Positions 60,380 to 64,000 of a DNA stretch of 64,000 nucleotides are shown piece by piece. How positions within the stretch are numbered: position 1 is the stretch's first letter; the number at the start of each line of letters is the position of its first letter. The translations under genes were made by a program, and so were the position numbers. The notes under the pieces are model-generated. The model was not told the DNA's origin. It saw nothing but the letters and a program-made list of their open reading frames with translations, and searched no databases. The DNA is taken from positions 744,001 to 808,000 of the forward strand of contig CAWDJV010000005.1 in the NCBI GenBank assembly GCA_963802795.1, read 5' to 3'. This DNA is from JAIBJN01 sp963802795. GTDB taxonomy: Bacteria > Actinomycetota > Thermoleophilia > Gaiellales > Gaiellaceae.

Positions 60380-60890
60380 CGGTCGTCGTCACCGCCGCCG
60401 TGGCCGGAGCCGGAGTTGTCGTCATCGTCGTCGCCGCCGGAGCCGTGTCCGGAGTTGTCGTCCCGGCGATCGTCTCCCGACCCGGGGCCGGAGTTGTCGT
60501 CGTCGCCGGCTTCGTGGCCGTTGCCGGGGCCGGAGTTGTCGTCCCGGTCACCGGCCACGCCGGTGCAGCGCGGGTCGTTGGCGTGCTCGGCCTCGTCGCA
60601 GGGGCCGCTCACGTCCTCGCCCGGCTCGCGTCCGTCGTCGTCGCCGAGCGCAGGGACGCCCGTGCAGCGCGGATCGTTGGCGTGCTCGGCCTCGTCGCAC
60701 GGGCCGCTGATGTCGACGCCGCCGGTCGTGGTCGTCGTCGTGTCGACGGTGGTCGTCCCGCTCGTCGTCGCCGGCGCCTGGGCGGCCGACGTCGCGTCGC
60801 GCCGCCGCCGCCGCTCGCCGCGATCGCGACGCCGACGCTGAAGGCTACGACGAGCGCGGGGACGAGCATGAGCTTCGTGATGGTGGACAT
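60376..60890 (-). CDS. Secreted Asp/Ser/Gly-rich protein with repeated Cys motif, frameshifted
   Basis: ATG 60890 (GGAGGG upstream) encodes a signal peptide (KLMLVPALVVAFSVGVAIAA). A one-base change in the GGC repeat near 60805 moves the frame to a Thr-rich spacer, two copies of SGPCDEAEHANDPRCTG, and a low-complexity acidic tail (DDDNSGPGSGDD-like) ending at 60376. The joined product is about 171 residues. The Cys pairs suggest two small disulphide or metal loops; the tail could bind calcium. The gene overlaps the cupredoxin lipoprotein start by 3 bp. Confidence 0.65.
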
Positions 60891-61016
60891 GTGGCCCTCC
60901 TGGAGTCGTTATCGAATTGCTTCGACCAGGCTAGGAAGGGCCGGGAAAAGAGCGCCCCCGGGGCCCGTGAAGACTCGGTTGGGCGTGAGTAAAGGTTCGG
61001 TAGCCGGCGGCCGGGG

Positions 61017-61454
61017 CTAGTCGTCGTCCGAGCCGGAATTGTCCGAGCCGCTGCCGCTCGAGTCGTCGTCGCCGCCGGAGCCGCTGCCGCTCGAATCGTC
61101 GCCTCCGCCGCCCGGTCCGCTCGAGTCGTCGTCGGAGCCGGAACGACCTCGTCCGCTCGAGTCGTCGTCTTCGTCGTCGTCCCTGCCGGGGTCGCAATCC
61201 GGGTCGAGGCGGTGGTCGGGGTCCTTGCACTTCCCCGGAAGGTCCTCGTCGCGCCGGTCTTCCCGCCGGGACGTCGTGGTCGGCTCCTGGGCGCTCGTCG
61301 AGGTCGTCGCGGGGACGCCGATCTGCGGGGAGACGGCGAGGACCTCGGGCGTGGCGGCGAGCGGGCCCGCCGAGGTCAGGTAGACGGCGAGCGCGAGCCC
61401 TGCCGGGAGCGCCAGGCCGAGAGCCGCGAGGAGAAAGGCGCGCGCGCGATTCAT
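61017..61454 (-). CDS. Secreted Asp/Ser/Gly-rich protein
   Basis: 145 residues. N-terminal hydrophobic signal/anchor (AFLLAALGLALPAGLALAVYL), a Thr/Ser/Pro linker, a short KCKDPDHRLDPDCDPG motif with two Cys, and a 55-residue Asp/Ser/Gly tail. The same design as the neighbour at 60376: signal, spacer, Cys-x(8)-Cys type loop rich in D/P, acidic tail. Located between that gene and a two-component system, all on the minus strand. Confidence 0.68.
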   Translation of the reverse strand: MNRARAFLLAALGLALPAGLALAVYLTSAGPLAATPEVLAVSPQIGVPATTSTSAQEPTTTSRREDRRDEDLPGKCKDPDHRLDPDCDPGRDDDEDDDSSGRGRSGSDDDSSGPGGGGDDSSGSGSGGDDDSSGSGSDNSGSDDD

Positions 61455-61480
61455 TGCCCCGACGCTAGCACTGCGATCCT

Positions 61481-62890
61481 TCAGAAACGGTTAGCGGAGG
61501 GTGAGGAAACGCCCTCGTGCGCCGGGAACGACGCCCTGATGCGCGTCCCGGGCCCCGCGAGAATCTCGACGTCGCCCTCCCAGCGGTCGGTCAGCTCGGC
61601 GACGATGGCCAGCCCGAGACCTGTCCCGGGGCCCGTGCTCCGCCCGCCCGCGCCCCGGTAGAAGCGCTCGAAGACACGCTTCTGCTCCTCGGCGGGGATC
61701 CCCGGACCGGTGTCGGAGACGACCAGCGACGGGCGCGGGCCGGCCCGGTCTGCCTCGACCGTGATCGTGCCCCCGGGCGGCGAGTAGCGGATGGCGTTCT
61801 CGATCAGGTTGTCGAGGATGTGCGCCACGTCTGCGGGTGCGGCCCAGATGCTGCCGCCGTCGCCGTTCCCGAGAGCCAGCTCGTGGCCGGCAGACGCGGC
61901 TGGCTCCTCCCAGCGCCGGGCGGCGGCGCGGACCGCCTCGCCGAGGTCGACGCTCTCGCCCGTCGTCTCCTCGGACGACGCCCGCGCGAGAGCCAGCAGA
62001 TCGTCCACGAGGGCGCTCAGTCGATCGAGCTCCGCTTCGGCCTTCTCGGCCTGGGAGGCCGCGGCTCCTCCTTCTGCCCGAATCGCTTCGAGGCGGAGCT
62101 TCATCCCCGTCAGCGGGGTGCGGAGCTGGTGCGACGCGTTGGCGACGAAATCGCGCTGGGCGTCGAGGCTGGCGGAGAGCGCGCCCGCCATACGGTTGAA
62201 CGAGCGGCCGAGCTCGTCGACCTCGCGAGGCCCCTCAGGCTCGACGCGCGTCTCGAGGTTCCCGCGACCCAGCCGGCCGGCGGCGGCGCGGAGCTTCTCG
62301 ATGGGCCGGGCGACCGAGCCCGCCAGGATCCAGGCGAGCACGAGCCCTGCCGCCACGACCGCGACCCCGATCAAGGCGAGCCGCAGCCAGCTCGAGCGGA
62401 TGCTTGCCTCCACCTCGCCCATCGGGGCAGAGACGCGCAGCGCGCCGATCACGTCCGCGCCCGCGGTGACGGGCACGGTCACGAGCAGCAGGTCCTCGTC
62501 GAGCGTGTCGCTCCTGCGCTCGCGGATGTCCACGCGACCCTCCCCGAGCGCGGCGCCGAACTCCGGTCGCTCCGCGTTCGCGAACGGCTCGCCGGGAGCA
62601 CCGCCGCCCTCCGTGTCCGCCAGGAGCCGGCCGTCGCCGTCCACGACCACGGTTCGAGCCCGATCGCCCACCGTCGCTCCCGCGAGGACGTCCGCCAGCC
62701 TGCCGGAGTCGCCCCGCGCGACGAGGTCGGAGACGCGGGCGGCGAGGACAGCCGCGTTTGCGAGCACGTCCGACTCGAGCTCGGATTGCGCGCGGCGGTC
62801 GACGTTCAGGGCGAGCGGGACCGCGAGGGCGACCACGACCGCCGCGAGCAGGTAGGCGGCGGCGAGGACGAGTCGAGCACGAAAGCTCAC
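61481..62890 (-). CDS. Membrane sensor histidine kinase (EnvZ/BaeS type)
   Basis: 469 residues from GTG 62890, coupled to the regulator stop (GTGA). Helix 1 (about 5-27), an extracytoplasmic sensor of about 130 residues, helix 2 (LALIGVAVVAAGLVLAWILA), HAMP linker, HisKA with FVANASHQLRTPLTGMKLR, and HATPase motifs LIENAIRYSPPGG, VVSDTGPGIP and GPGTGLGLAIVAEL. The sensor's ligand is unknown; the secreted acidic proteins downstream are plausible members of its regulon. Confidence 0.93.
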   Translation of the reverse strand: MSFRARLVLAAAYLLAAVVVALAVPLALNVDRRAQSELESDVLANAAVLAARVSDLVARGDSGRLADVLAGATVGDRARTVVVDGDGRLLADTEGGGAPGEPFANAERPEFGAALGEGRVDIRERRSDTLDEDLLLVTVPVTAGADVIGALRVSAPMGEVEASIRSSWLRLALIGVAVVAAGLVLAWILAGSVARPIEKLRAAAGRLGRGNLETRVEPEGPREVDELGRSFNRMAGALSASLDAQRDFVANASHQLRTPLTGMKLRLEAIRAEGGAAASQAEKAEAELDRLSALVDDLLALARASSEETTGESVDLGEAVRAAARRWEEPAASAGHELALGNGDGGSIWAAPADVAHILDNLIENAIRYSPPGGTITVEADRAGPRPSLVVSDTGPGIPAEEQKRVFERFYRGAGGRSTGPGTGLGLAIVAELTDRWEGDVEILAGPGTRIRASFPAHEGVSSPSANRF

Positions 62891-63594
62891 GACGCGGGCT
62901 CGTCCGCCGGGTCGAACCTGAAGCCGACTCCGCGGACGGTGTGGATGTAGCGCGGCGACGCGGGGTCGTCCCCGAGCTTCTTCCGAAGCGCGCTCACGTG
63001 CACGTCGAGGGTCTTTGTCGAGCCGAACCAGGCCGGGTCCCACACCTCGTGCACGAGCTCGGCGCGGCGAACCAGCTTGCCCGCGCGCTCGAGGAGGACG
63101 CGGAGGAGCTCGAACTCCTTGACGGTCAGGTCGAGCGGCTCGCCGTCCTTGCTCGCTTCGTGCACGTCGAGGTCCATGCGGATCCCGCCGTGCTCGAGCA
63201 CGGTGCCCGACGCGGGCCCGGGCTCGCTCTCGGACCGCCGCAGGACGGCGCGGATTCGTGCAGCGAGCTCCGCGGCGCTGAACGGCTTCGTGACGTAGTC
63301 GTCGGCGCCGAGCTCGAGGCCGAGCACCCGGTCCGTCTCCTCGCCGCGGGCGGTCAGCATGACCACGGGCGTTCGCGAGGTCTCGCGGATCCGGCGGAGG
63401 ACGTCCCGTCCGTCTCCGTCCGGGAGCATCACGTCGAGGAGGACGAGGTCCGGGCTCCGGCGCTCGAAGAGCTCGAGACCCTCGGCAGCCGTCCCGGCCA
63501 CGAGTGGATCGAAGCCTTCGCGAACCAGCGCGGCGGCGAGCGGTTCGGAGATCGCCTCCTCGTCCTCGACCACGAGGATCGTCCGCTTGGTCAT
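62887..63594 (-). CDS. OmpR/PhoB-type response regulator
   Basis: 235 residues from ATG 63594 (the open frame to 63630 adds 12 unlikely residues). Receiver: ILVVEDEEAIS acidic pair, phospho-Asp in PDLVLLDVMLPDGDG, Thr in VVMLTARGEE, Lys in ADDYVTKPF. C-terminal winged helix: DLTVKEFELLRVLLE, STKTLDVHVSALRKKLG, YIHTVRGVGFRF. First gene of the two-component operon. Confidence 0.94.
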   Translation of the reverse strand: MTKRTILVVEDEEAISEPLAAALVREGFDPLVAGTAAEGLELFERRSPDLVLLDVMLPDGDGRDVLRRIRETSRTPVVMLTARGEETDRVLGLELGADDYVTKPFSAAELAARIRAVLRRSESEPGPASGTVLEHGGIRMDLDVHEASKDGEPLDLTVKEFELLRVLLERAGKLVRRAELVHEVWDPAWFGSTKTLDVHVSALRKKLGDDPASPRYIHTVRGVGFRFDPADEPAS

Positions 63595-63638
63595 CTCGGG
63601 CCCTGGACTCTCACGCCGCTTAAGTAGCAAGAAGAGCC

Positions 63639-63673
63639 GGAGCGGGCGGCCGGCGACCGCGGCCGCCCGCTCC
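63639..63673. terminator. Strong hairpin terminator
   Basis: Perfect 13-bp stem (63639-63651 with 63661-63673) and 9-nt loop, between the broken gene at 63682 and the response regulator, both on the minus strand. Confidence 0.7.
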
Positions 63674-63681
63674 CTCCGCCG

Positions 63682-63935
63682 TTAGTACGCCTCGCGAAGG
63701 TCTTCCGGGATCGGTTCAGCTGTGCGCTGCCGACCAATCTCGACCGCGGTAGGGAAGGCTAAGTAGTCGAAGCCTGCCCGGACGGGAGCCGCCGCGAGAA
63801 TGCGGACCACGGGGGGACTGCTGCGAACGAGGCTGAATACACGTCGCCTTGGTGGGCGAGTGCGCTCCAGATGCTGAACCACGGCTCGTCCTGCCAGTCA
63901 ATGGAGTTCGGTACGGACTCAAGGTTGCGAAGCAT
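63682..63935 (-). pseudogene. Truncated, frameshifted hypothetical (immunity-protein-like) gene
   Basis: ATG 63935 gives LESVPNSIDWQDEPWFSIWS, then ALAHQGDVYSASFAAVP; after a C6 run at 63811-63816, where C7 would keep frame, the next frame continues PVVRILAAAPVRAGFDYLAF, PTAVEIGRQR and EPIPEDLREAY before a TAA. I recognise the WxxLxHQGDVYxASFAAVPH pattern from small hypothetical proteins resembling polymorphic-toxin immunity proteins. Those I recall are longer after DLRxAY, so this copy looks 3'-truncated as well. No toxin is visible in the window. Confidence 0.45.
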
Positions 63936-64000
63936 GTCGGGGACGTCGTCGGCGGCTCCGTTTTCAGTACCAGATCAGAGGAATTCCCTCGAGCGGTAGT

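Overview
The window is 64 kb of very GC-rich DNA with dense, often translationally coupled genes, many GTG/TTG starts and several -10 boxes only 6-10 nt from the start codon. The gene set (DevR/DevS-like two-component pair, SigR/RsrA-like sigma/anti-sigma pair, NAD-type 180-kDa glutamate dehydrogenase, PAC2 protein, DipZ-like protein, Cys-type SelD) fits a high-GC actinobacterium, and several lineage-restricted hypothetical families make me favour class Thermoleophilia. That placement is inference. No rRNA, convincing tRNA, CRISPR array, transposase or phage module is visible.

Layout. 1-3.9 kb: tail of an FAD/NAD(P) oxidoreductase, a DevR/DevS-like regulator/kinase pair and a universal stress protein whose upstream region shares a 17-bp motif with the kinase. 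3.9-7.7 kb: small hypothetical genes (two frameshifted), a secreted protein and an HtrA protease. 7.7-16 kb: a 169-bp inverted-repeat element, a GCS2-type carboxylate-amine ligase, a metal-binding-domain peptide, an ECF sigma/anti-sigma pair, a MobA-like transferase, an amidohydrolase, an M24 and an M16 peptidase, a thioesterase and a SIS protein. 16-23.8 kb: a membrane/cupredoxin operon, then a class-V PLP enzyme, an epimerase and OsmC, then methylmalonate-semialdehyde dehydrogenase and a Mug-type glycosylase. 23.9-31.2 kb: NadE, a small holin-like membrane protein, a second PLP enzyme, an acyl-CoA synthetase, and a TetR/MFS efflux pair with two operators on its promoter.

31.3-43.2 kb: an XRE-TPR regulator followed 16 nt later by a 28-residue secreted-type peptide (candidate peptide-signalling module), a thiosulfate sulfurtransferase, a proline-racemase-family enzyme with a perfect hairpin around its start codon, a DDAH-like hydrolase, SelD, haem A synthase, PAC2, a DipZ-like protein and an SF2 helicase. 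43.3-54.6 kb: an alpha-helical hypothetical, a multicopper oxidase-ZIP transporter operon starting inside a palindrome, a peroxiredoxin-like pair, a predicted exported PLP enzyme, a carbamoylase-type M20 hydrolase, a VOC protein, a NUDIX-like protein and a duplicated RTX protein. 54.6-64 kb: NAD-glutamate dehydrogenase, a cupredoxin lipoprotein, two Asp/Ser/Gly-rich secreted proteins, an OmpR/EnvZ-type two-component system and a broken immunity-like gene.

Twelve genes are split by about fourteen one-nucleotide frame changes, many in short homopolymers. Most likely these are uncorrected sequencing errors and the genes are intact in the organism. For those genes I give the span of the whole reconstructed gene. 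Several intergenic spaces are filled by short inverted-repeat elements, one family present twice (48/51 identical), whose ends touch stop codons.
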